Assembly: GCF_030913705.1 (NCBI RefSeq)
Contig: NZ_CP133190.1
Span: 3,557,501-3,621,500, forward strand
DNA: 64,000 nucleotides
Origin: Anaerocolumna sp. MB42-C2
GTDB lineage: Bacteria > Bacillota > Clostridia > Lachnospirales > Lachnospiraceae
Direction of reading: 5' to 3'
Position numbers and translations under genes: made by a program. Shown here piece by piece: positions 11,836-20,400 of this stretch. Below the pieces are notes generated by a model that did no database searches, was not told the origin of the DNA, and saw only the letters and a list, made by a program, of their open reading frames with translations. The number at the start of each line of letters is the position of its first letter. The stretch's first letter is position 1.

Positions 11836-12621
11836 TTATTCCTGATCTAACTTCTGCCGTTTCTTTTTTCTTCTTAAATATAAAAATTTGCACACGATGA
11901 CACTTAGTTCGTATAGAAGCAGCATGGGAATTGCTACCATAATCTGTGATATGATATCCGGTGGTGTTAAAATAGCTGCTATTACAAATATAGCTACAAT
12001 TACAGCTTTTCTGCTTTTTACTAACCATTGCGGCTTTAAAAATCCGAGATTTGATAATACCATGGATATGATTGGCATTTCGAATATCAATCCAAAAGTT
12101 AATAAGCTTGAGGTAATAAAACTCACATAATTAGCAAATGAAATCATAGGTTTTATGGTCTGCGTAGTATCTACCTTGAGAAAATATTGCAATAAAAATG
12201 GAACCATAATGAAATATGCGAATGCCGCACCGATTAAGAAAAAGGCAAATCCACTTAAAAAAGCGAAACACATAATAGCTTTTTCTTTTAAAAGGAGCCC
12301 CGGACATAAGAATTTCCATAATTCAAATAAAATGACCGGAGAGGTAATAACTATACCGGCAATCACAGATAGATTAATATACTGCATAAATAGTTCCGAG
12401 GGAGAGATGTAGATAAATGTATAACCTTTACCTAAGAGAACGAGCCTATCGACAAATTCCTGAGAGAAATAGAAACTTGCAATGGTAGAAATGAAAAAAC
12501 AAACAGCTACCACAATCAGGCGTTTCCGGAATTCACTTAGATGTTCAACTAATGACATTTTAACTAATTCATCATCTGCGGAGTTTTTTTTATTAATCTG
12601 TATGATTTTGGATATTTTCAC
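11836..12621 (-). CDS. tatC: Sec-independent protein translocase TatC
   Basis: A 261-residue protein with six predicted membrane helices and the TatC hallmarks: HLSEFRKRL at the cytoplasmic N terminus, the first periplasmic-loop motif SPSELF and the FEMP motif before helix 5. It is the receptor that binds twin-arginine signals and recruits TatA. It follows two TatA-like genes and precedes a gene for a Tat substrate, forming a compact leftward cluster. The C-terminal tail is strongly basic. Confidence 0.96.
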   Translation of the reverse strand: MKISKIIQINKKNSADDELVKMSLVEHLSEFRKRLIVVAVCFFISTIASFYFSQEFVDRLVLLGKGYTFIYISPSELFMQYINLSVIAGIVITSPVILFELWKFLCPGLLLKEKAIMCFAFLSGFAFFLIGAAFAYFIMVPFLLQYFLKVDTTQTIKPMISFANYVSFITSSLLTFGLIFEMPIISMVLSNLGFLKPQWLVKSRKAVIVAIFVIAAILTPPDIISQIMVAIPMLLLYELSVIVCKFLYLRRKKKRQKLDQE

Positions 12622-12678
12622 GACAACCCCTCCGCCTTTTTAACTTTATGTTTTATAAAAATTAAATAGTTATTGTAT

Positions 12679-12840
12679 TTACTCTTCGTGTACATCTTCT
12701 TTGGTATCCTTAACTCCCTTTTTAAAGTTGCTGATTGTTTTACCAACTGATTTGCCAAGTTCGGGCAGCTTGGATGGCCCAAAAACTAAGAGAGCAATGC
12801 CTAAAATAAGTAAGATTTCTGTGGTCCCTAATTTTCCCAT
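12679..12840 (-). CDS. tatA: Small TatA-type translocase subunit
   Basis: A 53-residue protein. The N-terminal helix contains GTTEILLILGIALLVFG, then the hinge FGPSKLPELGK and an amphipathic, lysine-rich helix, the TatA pore-forming layout. The ATG at 12840 is preceded by GGAGAATTTTAT. It lies 16 nt downstream of the second TatA-like gene and just upstream of tatC. It is short even for TatA but keeps the key FGP-LP hinge. Confidence 0.93.
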   Translation of the reverse strand: MGKLGTTEILLILGIALLVFGPSKLPELGKSVGKTISNFKKGVKDTKEDVHEE

Positions 12841-12855
12841 ATAAAATTCTCCTTT

Positions 12856-13101
12856 CTATTCGTTATCATCTTGAGTTTGTGCTGCAGTTACAGTGGAAGT
12901 TTTCTGGGGGCTTTCCTTTGGATTATTGCTGCCATCTGCATCCATTTCTTCAAACTCACTGGTCATCTTGTCAACATATCCTTTTAGCTGCCCCAGAGTT
13001 TTTCCGGCAAACTTCCCTAGAACAGGAAGTCTGGAGGGGCCGAATACTATGAGAGCTACGGCAAATATAAGCAATAATTCATTTGTTCCGATTCTTGACA
13101 T
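12856..13101 (-). CDS. TatA/TatB-like translocase subunit
   Basis: An 81-residue TatA-family protein: an N-terminal membrane helix with a polar glutamate in TNELLLIF, the hinge FGPSRLPVLGK, an amphipathic helix and a long acidic/polar tail. The tail and the presence of a second TatA suggest it could act as a TatB-like partner, although most Gram-positives use TatA-TatC only. Ribosome binding site AAGGAGGAATAATC. First gene of the tat-flavoprotein cluster, directly under the operator-bearing promoter at 13168-13208. Confidence 0.9.
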   Translation of the reverse strand: MSRIGTNELLLIFAVALIVFGPSRLPVLGKFAGKTLGQLKGYVDKMTSEFEEMDADGSNNPKESPQKTSTVTAAQTQDDNE

Positions 13102-13167
13102 GATTATTCCTCCTTGTTATTGTGTTATAGATTACATATCCCAAATTTATATAAGGAAATGGGATTC

Positions 13168-13208
13168 AGTATTTAATATTGAATGACTGAGGTCAATGAC
13201 CGCGGTCA
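13168..13208 (-). promoter_or_regulatory. tat promoter with two tandem palindromic operators
   Basis: TGACTGAGGTCA (13184-13195) and the perfect palindrome TGACCGCGGTCA (13197-13208) repeat with 13-bp spacing. On the minus strand the first overlaps a -35 TTGACC (13191-13196), with a -10 AATACT 17 bp further on, about 66 nt before the first tat gene. Dyad sites over a -35 are typical of TetR repression. The TetR gene at 13865-14464 is the obvious candidate, by inference. Confidence 0.65.
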
Positions 13209-13281
13209 ATAAGAATTATAGATGTTTGTTAAGAATTTGTCAATAAAGATACAAAAAAATTTTCTTATAGTTTGGCAAGCT

Positions 13282-13446
13282 GTTATTGTGCACTCCTCTG
13301 CAAAAAGCGGCAGTTCCGTGAACAATAACAGACTTCGCGAAACACACAAAATGCAAAGGCATTATTATGGCGCTGCGATTCTCCGCTTTTCTGTGACAAT
13401 ACGATCACAAAAAACTCATCGGGTTTGTCACCTGTGGAGCAGTAAC
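13282..13446. repeat. R1 interspersed repeat, copy A
   Basis: First of three ~165-bp copies (others at 33033 and 49000). Imperfect terminal inverted repeats GTTATTGTGCAC and GTGGAGCAGTAAC bound it. Shared blocks include GAACAATAACAGACTTCGCG and a hairpin TTTTCTGTGA/TCACAAAAAA. This copy is the most diverged in its middle. It lies between the TetR gene and the tat promoter. No ORF is evident. Confidence 0.75.
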
Positions 13447-13507
13447 AACAGGTGACATAATAAATATCAGATATAGAAAGTACTGCGAATTATGGAACAT
13501 AAGGGAA

Positions 13508-13660
13508 ATTATATAAAAAGTGTATGGGATTATATAAAAGCTGTATAAAAAATAAGATTACAAAAGCAGAAGACATAATCAGTATCGAGAATAAAGCTAC
13601 AAAAATAGAAGGTATAAACAGAATCGAGAAAAAATTGTAAAGGCAGAAGACAACACAAGA
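13508..13660. repeat. Imperfect AT-rich tandem repeats
   Basis: Two ~20-bp units of the form ATTATATAAAA plus TGTAT are followed by about three ~40-bp units sharing ACAAAAGCAGAAGACATAA and ATCGAGAA motifs. With copy A of R1 and the operators they fill the 763-bp gap between the TetR and tat genes. A leftward 102-codon frame across them is low-complexity and unsupported. Confidence 0.4.
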
Positions 13661-13864
13661 AGAAAGAACCTGTAATAGGGAGAATTGTGATACTTATAGA
13701 GAGATATATAAAATTAATAAGGATATTTTGCAAAACAATATAGTTACCGGCACTCTTCTGTAACCCGTCAACAATTTCTGCATTTGTTCTAAAGTACACA
13801 CATATGTGAGGAAGATAAGATTGTATTATTCTCAGCAACTCCTGAAAGAATAAACGGATTGATT

Positions 13865-14464
13865 TTAATTTAAATTTTGTATAGAACGCAAATAGAAACG
13901 AACCGCTTTTAGTCCTTCGTCCATGATGCTATAGGAGCCATTAGCCATACACCAGTTCATCATCAGTCCGAAGATGTACATATTTAAATATTCAGACTGC
14001 ATTGGAATGTCCAACTCGTTATGAAATTCGCCATTCTTAATTCCAAGTTCTAAAATTTCACGGATTCTGATTTGATGAAGATGTGCTTTCACCGTTTGCC
14101 CATTAAACTTTTCCTGAATAATTATGCTTAAAAACACTCTGGTGAAGTCTACACCCTGATTTTCGATTTCTTTTAGGTAGATACCGGAATATTCTAATAA
14201 CTGTTCGCTGGCAGAAAGAGCATAATTCCAGGTTCGGTTTAAAAATAAGTTATCGTTAATATCGGATAATATTTTAACAGCAATTTCTTTTTTGGAAGTG
14301 AAATAGGTGTAAAAGGTACCTTTTGCGACGTTGCAGGCAGCACATATTTCATTGATGGACACATTGTCATAACCTTTATTAACAATCAGCTTAATAGATG
14401 TCTCTAAAAGTTTATTTTTGGTTTCTATGGATTGTAATTCTCTTTTATTTAGTGCTTTTTTCAT
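13865..14464 (-). CDS. TetR/AcrR-family transcriptional regulator
   Basis: About 199 residues. The N-terminal helix-turn-helix reads VSINEICAACNVAKGTFYTY, followed by FTSKKEI, the TetR signature; the C-terminal ligand/dimer domain is unspecific. I place the start at ATG 14464 with GAGG nine nt upstream; a frame reaching 14488 adds eight unneeded residues. It lies upstream of the tat cluster on the same strand and is the likely repressor acting at 13184-13208. A near-palindrome around 14503-14526 in its own leader may mark autoregulation. Confidence 0.92.
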   Translation of the reverse strand: MKKALNKRELQSIETKNKLLETSIKLIVNKGYDNVSINEICAACNVAKGTFYTYFTSKKEIAVKILSDINDNLFLNRTWNYALSASEQLLEYSGIYLKEIENQGVDFTRVFLSIIIQEKFNGQTVKAHLHQIRIREILELGIKNGEFHNELDIPMQSEYLNMYIFGLMMNWCMANGSYSIMDEGLKAVRFYLRSIQNLN

Positions 14465-14697
14465 GTAACTCAACCTCATCTTTGTCAACGTTTATGGTGT
14501 AACATTGTATACTAAGTGTATAACAATTTTGTTTTATATAGATATATATTATGGGAAGTATTATTTAAGCAGTTTGTGGGGTAAGCCTTTGTTTGAACCA
14601 GTGAGTACAGGATTTATTGTACCATGAGATGGAAATAGTTTTCAACTTCGAAATAAAAAATAATGCATTTTTGCGGTAATATTAAATATCTAATAAG

Positions 14698-14738
14698 AAA
14701 GGCTTTCTATGATATTGAATCAATCATAGAAAGCCTTT
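14698..14738 (-). terminator. Strong terminator hairpin after the M56 gene
   Basis: Sixteen-bp perfect stem AAAGGCTTTCTATGAT/ATCATAGAAAGCCTTT, ending the leftward BlaI-M56 transcript. The rest of 14489-14766 holds the TetR leader and no gene. Confidence 0.8.
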
Positions 14739-14766
14739 AAGGTTTTAATTTCTGTTATAATGGGTC

Positions 14767-16719
14767 TTAATTTGCTTTTTTAAATACATAGTAATATGGT
14801 TTCATACCTCTTATGGTATAATCCCCTGATTTCCATTCCCAGAACATATACTGGGAACCATCGATTTCTTTTATAACATATTTACCGGCCGTCTTATCAC
14901 CATGATGAATAATATAGCCTTTGGTCCAGGTCAGCCAGTTAACCGGAGTCGTTTCATCCGATGTCTCTCCGACTGCAACCGGTTGTGTCATCTGACCGTC
15001 AGGAAGCAGATTAATACTCAGAAGATACGGGTCACCCTGCCAGGATGTTTGGTTAACATTGAAATCATCGATGTCTGCTATGAAATCAACGGTTTCCCAT
15101 TTACCAACCGCTTCTTTATCATCCACAAAGGGATAATCAATTTTGTCTTCAATACGCTGTGAGGTTATATTTTCTTTGAAGTTTACTATTTCTTCTGTTG
15201 ATCCGGCAGGTACTTTTTTAAATACATAGTACTTTGGTTTCATACCTCTTATGGTATAATCCCCTGATTTCCATTCCCAGAACATATACTGGGAACCATC
15301 AATATCTTTTATCACATATTTACCGGCTGTCTTATCACCATGATGAATAATATAGCCTTTGGTCCAGGTCAGCCAGTTAACCGGAGTTGTTTCATCCGAT
15401 GTCTCTCCGACAACAACGGGTTGTGTCATCTGTCCGTCAGGAAGCAGATTAATGCTTAGAAGATACGGGCCACCCTGCCAGGATGTTTTGTTAACATTAA
15501 AATCATCGATATCTGCTACGAAATCAACGGTTTCCCATTTACCAACCGCATCTTTATCATCCACGAAGGGATAATCAATTTTGTCTTCAATACGCTGTGT
15601 TGAATTCTCTTCTGTTAAACTTGGCACTTCTTCCGTTGAGCTTGCCTTAGATTCGGTAGCTTCTGTGAGAAAAGCGAATCCGGCCAAAAGCAATACTGCA
15701 AGAGCAAATGCAGATAATCGGTAAGAATTTTTTTTGAATACCTTGATCATTTCGATCCTCCTTTTCATTTTTGAATTTTTATTTATAATGCCTGCCACTG
15801 CTGGCAGACATGGCGCCCATAATGACATTTCTGCAATCTTAATTATGGAAAAACCATAATCTTTAACTTCATCCTCCCTTAAAACAGAAAGAGCAAGGGA
15901 GTCACAACATAGTTCCCTGTCTTCTCTCATCCTGTGAAACCCGTACCAGATTAATGGATTAAACCAGTAAATGATACATAATAAACTTATGATATAATTA
16001 ATAAAAATATCGTTTCGCTTCACATGAGCTAACTCATGTAAAAGTATATATTTTAGATCTGGTATATTATCTTTTTCTATAGAATAGTCAGGCAGCAGTA
16101 TGATGGGTTTTATAAAATTTAATACACAGGGAGTTTTAATGATATTTGTTTTAACTAAACAAATATTTTGTGAAAGTTTCATAAGACCCTTACAATCATC
16201 TAATATAGCTATAACATCTGGGTCTTTTATGTGGTCATATTTCATGATGTGTTTATAAAATAAAGTGTTATTGATAAATATAACTGATCCAATAATTAGA
16301 AAACCGGATATCCATATAAAGGGAAGTATTTTTTTTACCGGTACCATGGATTTAACTGGTTTTAACTCGGTTTTCTTTAACGATACAGGACTTACATTAA
16401 CATTTGGAATGACTTTATTACTCCCTTGAATCGTATTATGTTTACCATAAGCAATGTTATCTTCATTAGATTGATATGCGACTGGAATATTCATCATTGT
16501 ATTTTCATAAGGCGGTACATAATTATATAAGCTTAGAATACTTGATGGTGAAACAGGCAGAATCAAGCGTAAAATTAATATAAACCAGATTGCATACTGA
16601 AATTTAACTCCAATTTTTTCTCTGATTATTTTCTTGCACAAAAGAATACAGGCTACAATAAAGCTTCCCATAAACGACAATTGAACTATTTTATAAAATA
16701 ATGTATAAATAAGATCCAT
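14767..16719 (-). CDS. BlaR1-like M56 metallopeptidase antirepressor with duplicated C-terminal domain
   Basis: 650 residues. The N-terminal half has four membrane helices and an M56 zinc protease site HELAH (228-232) with the downstream glutamate region, as in BlaR1/MecR1. A signal-anchor helix near residue 340 leads to two nearly identical extracytoplasmic domains (about 383-510 and 528-650), each starting DYPFVDDK and containing GKWETVDF and EWKSGDYTIRGMKP. There is no penicillin-binding transpeptidase domain, so the signal is not obviously a beta-lactam. It probably cleaves or inactivates the BlaI-type repressor encoded 2 nt upstream. Confidence 0.88.
   Translation of the reverse strand: MDLIYTLFYKIVQLSFMGSFIVACILLCKKIIREKIGVKFQYAIWFILILRLILPVSPSSILSLYNYVPPYENTMMNIPVAYQSNEDNIAYGKHNTIQGSNKVIPNVNVSPVSLKKTELKPVKSMVPVKKILPFIWISGFLIIGSVIFINNTLFYKHIMKYDHIKDPDVIAILDDCKGLMKLSQNICLVKTNIIKTPCVLNFIKPIILLPDYSIEKDNIPDLKYILLHELAHVKRNDIFINYIISLLCIIYWFNPLIWYGFHRMREDRELCCDSLALSVLREDEVKDYGFSIIKIAEMSLWAPCLPAVAGIINKNSKMKRRIEMIKVFKKNSYRLSAFALAVLLLAGFAFLTEATESKASSTEEVPSLTEENSTQRIEDKIDYPFVDDKDAVGKWETVDFVADIDDFNVNKTSWQGGPYLLSINLLPDGQMTQPVVVGETSDETTPVNWLTWTKGYIIHHGDKTAGKYVIKDIDGSQYMFWEWKSGDYTIRGMKPKYYVFKKVPAGSTEEIVNFKENITSQRIEDKIDYPFVDDKEAVGKWETVDFIADIDDFNVNQTSWQGDPYLLSINLLPDGQMTQPVAVGETSDETTPVNWLTWTKGYIIHHGDKTAGKYVIKEIDGSQYMFWEWKSGDYTIRGMKPYYYVFKKAN
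14773..15598. repeat. 438-bp period tandem duplication within the M56 gene
   Basis: The sequence from about 14773-15160 is repeated at about 15211-15598 at very high identity, for example GGATAATCAA at 15131 and 15569, exactly 438 bp (146 codons) apart. High DNA identity points to a recent in-frame duplication of the sensor domain. Confidence 0.85.
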
Positions 16720-16721
16720 TA

Positions 16722-17096
16722 TTACATCTTCCTTTCATTAAGGATAGACTTTAAATCTTCAAGGTCTTCTTTCGATAAATTTTCTTTCTCAATCAGGTTA
16801 AGAAGCATAGATTTTAAAGAACCACTGTAAACTCTTTGTAAAAATGAGTCGCTTTCTGCTTTTCTGCATTCGTCTTCATTTACCAAAGAGTAATATTTGT
16901 ATTCCCTGCCATATTGTTCGAACCCGATAATGTTTTTATCGATTAATCTTCTTATTAACGTTTTAACCGTTTTAGGTTTCCACTTCTGACTATCTTTTAA
17001 TTGTTCAATGATATCCAGGGCGGTGCAATTAGGATTTTTCCATATAATTTTCATTACTTCCCATTCAGAATCTGATATTTTTGCCGCAGTTTCCAT
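16722..17096 (-). CDS. BlaI/MecI-family transcriptional repressor
   Basis: 124 residues, usual family length. A winged helix with ISDSEWEVMKIIW at the N terminus, TVKTLIRRLIDKN as recognition/wing segment and a C-terminal dimerisation helix pair. It represses until cleaved by its M56 partner. The ATG has AAGGAGGATAAC upstream. A perfect dyad of the BlaI TACA/TGTA type lies in its leader at 17116-17131. No beta-lactamase gene is adjacent, so the wider target is unknown. Confidence 0.93.
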   Translation of the reverse strand: METAAKISDSEWEVMKIIWKNPNCTALDIIEQLKDSQKWKPKTVKTLIRRLIDKNIIGFEQYGREYKYYSLVNEDECRKAESDSFLQRVYSGSLKSMLLNLIEKENLSKEDLEDLKSILNERKM

Positions 17097-17115
17097 AATA
17101 GTTATCCTCCTTATC

Positions 17116-17169
17116 GATTACAAATGTAATCCATGGAAATATATTACTGCTTGTGGATATATTTGTCAA
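17116..17169 (-). promoter_or_regulatory. BlaI-type operator and promoter
   Basis: On the minus strand a perfect -35 TTGACA (17164-17169) is 17 bp from a -10-like TAATAT (17141-17146). Just downstream is the dyad GATTACAAATGTAATC (17116-17131), matching the BlaI/MecI TACA-TGTA core. This fits autorepression of the BlaI-M56 pair. Confidence 0.75.
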
Positions 17170-17220
17170 GTAAAATTTCTTATAAAAATTATGTGGTAAT
17201 AAACCAACAATAATTTGTAA

Positions 17221-17285
17221 ACAATATCTCTATTGTAAAAATTACTTTTAGGTAAATTGTCAAACACACATAGTGTATCTATATG
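17221..17285 (+). promoter_or_regulatory. adhE promoter region
   Basis: -35 TTGTCA (17257-17262), 17-bp spacer, -10 TATATG (17280-17285). A dyad ACAATATCTCTATTGT (17221-17236) lies upstream of the -35. It has arms opposite in sense to the Rex consensus, so I do not call it a Rex site. A 140-nt leader follows, containing R2 copy 1. Confidence 0.5.
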
Positions 17286-17325
17286 TCATGCAACTCATAC
17301 AATATAAAGCTGAATCTTGCCAGAG

Positions 17326-17398
17326 GGCAACTGAAGTTTTGAAAATTGTATCAAATTGTATGGTATATTCAAAAAACTATTTCGTTTCGCACTTGCCT
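17326..17398 (+). repeat. R2 leader hairpin element, copy 1
   Basis: A ~73-bp element with outer arms GGCAA/TTGCC and the 3' block AACTATTTCGTTTCGCA then CTTGCCTATA. It ends 31 nt before the adhE start. Same family as 51362, 61342 and 62347. Confidence 0.65.
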
Positions 17399-17428
17399 AT
17401 AAAAAATTGCTTTAAAAAGGAGAAGTAT

Positions 17429-20095
17429 ATGGAGAAAAAAACAATGACAGAAAATAGTAACGATAGCAACGAAGTAAATAAGATTGAAAATAAGCTGGTG
17501 AAAGAAAACAAAAGTGAAAATGACATAGCAAATGAAATAGAAAAATTGGTGGAAAAGGGAAAATTAGCTCTGAAAGAAATGATTCTATTAAACCAGGAAC
17601 AGGTAGATAACATTGTGAAAGAAATGGCCCTTGCAGGACTGTCTAATCATATGAGATTAGCCAAGATGGCAGTTGATGAAACAAAACGGGGTGTTTATGA
17701 AGATAAGATCGTCAAAAATCTTTTTGCCACAGAGTATATATACCATAGCATTAAGTATCAGAAAACAGTGGGAATTATTGATGAAAATGAAGAGGAGGAT
17801 TATTTTGAGATTGCAGAACCGGTAGGAGTAATAGCCGGAATAACACCGGTAACCAATCCTACCGCCACAACCTTGTTTAAATGTATCATTGCTTTAAAAA
17901 CAAGAAACCCCATTATTTTCGCTTTTCATCCCAGCTCCCAGCGGTGCAGTGTGGAATCGGCAAAGATTGTACGGGATGCTGCCGTTAAAGCCGGTGCACC
18001 AGTGGACTGTATCCAATGGATTGATAAGCCGTCAATTGATGGGACACAAGCTCTCATGAATAATGACGGAATATCCTTAATTTTAGCTACCGGCGGTTCC
18101 TCCATGGTTAAAGCAGCCTATAGTGCCGGAAAACCTGCATTAGGAGTAGGCCCGGGAAATGTGCCATGTTATATTGAAAAATCAGCGGATATAAAAAGAG
18201 CGGTTACTGATTTAATATTGTCAAAAACTTTTGATAACGGTATGATTTGCGCTTCCGAACAGGCAGTTATTATTGATAAAGATGTTTATGATGAAGTAGT
18301 TGAGTATATGACAAAGCTCGGTTGTTATTTTGTAAATAATGAGGATCAGCTTAAACTTGAAAAGCTTGCAATTGATGAGAAAAAATGTGCCATGAATCCG
18401 CAGATTGTGGGACAATCTGCCGTAACCATAGCGCAAATGGCCGGAATTAAAGTTCCTGGGGACACCAAAATCCTGGTAGCAAAAGTGGAGGGAGTAGGGA
18501 ATGAATATCCGTTATCCAGGGAAAAACTCTGTCCGATTCTGGCATGTTATAAAGTGAATGATTCCAAAGAAGGGATAAAAAGAGCGGTTGAAATGATTAA
18601 TTTTGGCGGTTCCGGTCATTCCGCTGTTATCCACTCGAAGGATGAAGAGGTTATAACTGAATTTGCAAAACAGGTAAATACAGGCCGTATCATCGTAAAT
18701 CAACCCTCCAGTCATGGCGCCATAGGGGACTTATACAATACGAATATGCCCTCACTTACCCTGGGCTGCGGGTCCTTTGGCAGAAATAGTACAACTGCTA
18801 ATGTTTCCGCAGTTAATCTGATCAATAAAAAACGTGTGGCAAGAAGAAGGTACAATATGCAATGGTTTAAAATCCCGGAAAAAATATATTTTCAACCAGG
18901 TTCCGTACAATATCTGTCTAAGATGCCGAATATCTCAAAAGCATTGATTGTCACGGACGAAGTCATGATGAAATTGGGGTATGTGGAGAAAGTACTATAT
19001 CATTTAAGAAAACGGAACAGTGACCAATATGTGCATTCAGAAGTCTTTGACAGAGTACAGCCGGATCCTACTGTTGATACGGTCCTAGAGGGGTTTAAAA
19101 TAGCCGAAACCTTTGGACCCGATGTTATTATAGCATTAGGCGGCGGTTCGGTAATAGATGCTGCAAAAGCCATCTGGTTATTTTATGAGCATCCGGATAT
19201 TGAATTTGAAGACCTTCATATGAAGTTTATGGATATCCGAAAAAGGGTATTTAAATATCCTGCTCTTGGTAAGAAAGCCAAGCTGGTTGCAATACCGACA
19301 ACCTCCGGAACCGGTTCTGAAGTCACCTCCTTTACGGTAATAACGGATCCGTCAAAGGATATGAAATATCCCCTTGCCGATTATGAGCTTACACCGGATG
19401 TTGCTATTATTGATCCTGAATTTGTTCAGTCAGTTCCGCCTCATGTAACAGCAGATACAGGTATCGATGTTTTAACCCATGCGATCGAAGCTTATGTATC
19501 TGTAATGGCATCGGATTATACGGATGCGCTTGCCATGAAAGCCATACAGCTTGTATTTGAATATTTACCTAAGGTATATAAAAACGGCGAGGATCAAACA
19601 GCCAGGGAGAAAATGCACAATGCGTCCTGTATTGCAGGAATGGCATTTACGAATGCATTTTTAGGAATCAACCATAGCCTTGCCCACAAATTAGGAGGTG
19701 AATTTCATATTCCGCACGGCAGAGCCAATGCTATTTTACTTCCTCATGTCATTCGGTACAATGCCTCAAAACCTACGAAATTTACTGCATTTCCAAAATA
19801 CGAACATTATATAGCAGATGAGAAATATGCGGAAATAGCAAAGTATCTTAGATTGCCCTGTAATACCACAGAAGAGGGTATTTCCAGTCTGATATCAAAT
19901 ATAACGGAACTTTTAAAGAAGCTGGATATACCGTTAACCATAAAGGATTGTGGAATTTCAGAAGAAAAATACATGCAGGCTGTGGATAAACTTGCTGATA
20001 AAGCTTTCGAGGATCAATGTACGACAGCAAACCCCAGAATGCCGTTGGTATCAGAGTTAAAAGATCTGTACATTAAGGCATATAAAGGTGAGTAA
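17429..20095 (+). CDS. adhE: Bifunctional acetaldehyde-CoA/alcohol dehydrogenase AdhE
   Basis: 888 residues. The N-terminal CoA-acylating aldehyde dehydrogenase domain (to about 460) has catalytic C274 in GMICASEQ and the NAD segment GVGPGNVPCY. The C-terminal iron alcohol dehydrogenase domain has ALGGGSVIDAAKA and metal-binding histidines in GINHSLAHKLGG and IPHGRANA. It reduces acetyl-CoA to ethanol, re-oxidising two NADH, and forms spirosomes in relatives. I place the start at ATG 17429 after AAAAAGGAG; the frame runs 52 codons further upstream through the R2 element. An acidic ~40-residue N-terminal extension is longer than usual. Confidence 0.96.
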   Translation: MEKKTMTENSNDSNEVNKIENKLVKENKSENDIANEIEKLVEKGKLALKEMILLNQEQVDNIVKEMALAGLSNHMRLAKMAVDETKRGVYEDKIVKNLFATEYIYHSIKYQKTVGIIDENEEEDYFEIAEPVGVIAGITPVTNPTATTLFKCIIALKTRNPIIFAFHPSSQRCSVESAKIVRDAAVKAGAPVDCIQWIDKPSIDGTQALMNNDGISLILATGGSSMVKAAYSAGKPALGVGPGNVPCYIEKSADIKRAVTDLILSKTFDNGMICASEQAVIIDKDVYDEVVEYMTKLGCYFVNNEDQLKLEKLAIDEKKCAMNPQIVGQSAVTIAQMAGIKVPGDTKILVAKVEGVGNEYPLSREKLCPILACYKVNDSKEGIKRAVEMINFGGSGHSAVIHSKDEEVITEFAKQVNTGRIIVNQPSSHGAIGDLYNTNMPSLTLGCGSFGRNSTTANVSAVNLINKKRVARRRYNMQWFKIPEKIYFQPGSVQYLSKMPNISKALIVTDEVMMKLGYVEKVLYHLRKRNSDQYVHSEVFDRVQPDPTVDTVLEGFKIAETFGPDVIIALGGGSVIDAAKAIWLFYEHPDIEFEDLHMKFMDIRKRVFKYPALGKKAKLVAIPTTSGTGSEVTSFTVITDPSKDMKYPLADYELTPDVAIIDPEFVQSVPPHVTADTGIDVLTHAIEAYVSVMASDYTDALAMKAIQLVFEYLPKVYKNGEDQTAREKMHNASCIAGMAFTNAFLGINHSLAHKLGGEFHIPHGRANAILLPHVIRYNASKPTKFTAFPKYEHYIADEKYAEIAKYLRLPCNTTEEGISSLISNITELLKKLDIPLTIKDCGISEEKYMQAVDKLADKAFEDQCTTANPRMPLVSELKDLYIKAYKGE

Positions 20096-20194
20096 GTATA
20101 AATGCTTATGAAATTGCATTTGATAATTATTAGAATAATAAGGATGTTGAAAAGGTTTCTAGAGTTCTTTGGTAGAATTGTAGTTTAATATGAG

Positions 20195-20346
20195 TTGGTG
20201 TATAACAAGCCATTTGGTTTATTTTACGAAGCAGGTATCAAATGAGTTATTATACACCAATCCATTAAATAAATGCATATACTTACATCATTGGTTTATA
20301 TGCATACTCAGATTTCAGATATTAATAGATTCTTATTTATTAATAT
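20195..20346. other. Three successive inverted repeats downstream of adhE
   Basis: A nested hairpin with outer arms TTGGTGTATAA/TTATACACCAA (20195-20260) and inner CATTTG/CAAATG, then ATGCATATA/TATATGCAT (20273-20306), then ATATTAATA/TATTAATAT (20319-20346). None has a clean T-tract. They fill the 305-bp convergent gap between adhE and the PhoH gene; no ORF is seen. Confidence 0.6.
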
Positions 20347-20400
20347 CGTTTCAGTGAGCTGTTATTATTGGTTTAAAGTTAAAAAAGATATTGTATAAAC

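Noticed and set aside
13530..13838. Leftward 102-codon ORF
   Set aside because: Encoded by AT-rich imperfect tandem repeats; composition reflects the repeat, not a protein.
17221..17236. Rex-type redox operator before adhE
   Set aside because: The dyad ACAATA-TATTGT has arms in the opposite sense to the Rex consensus.
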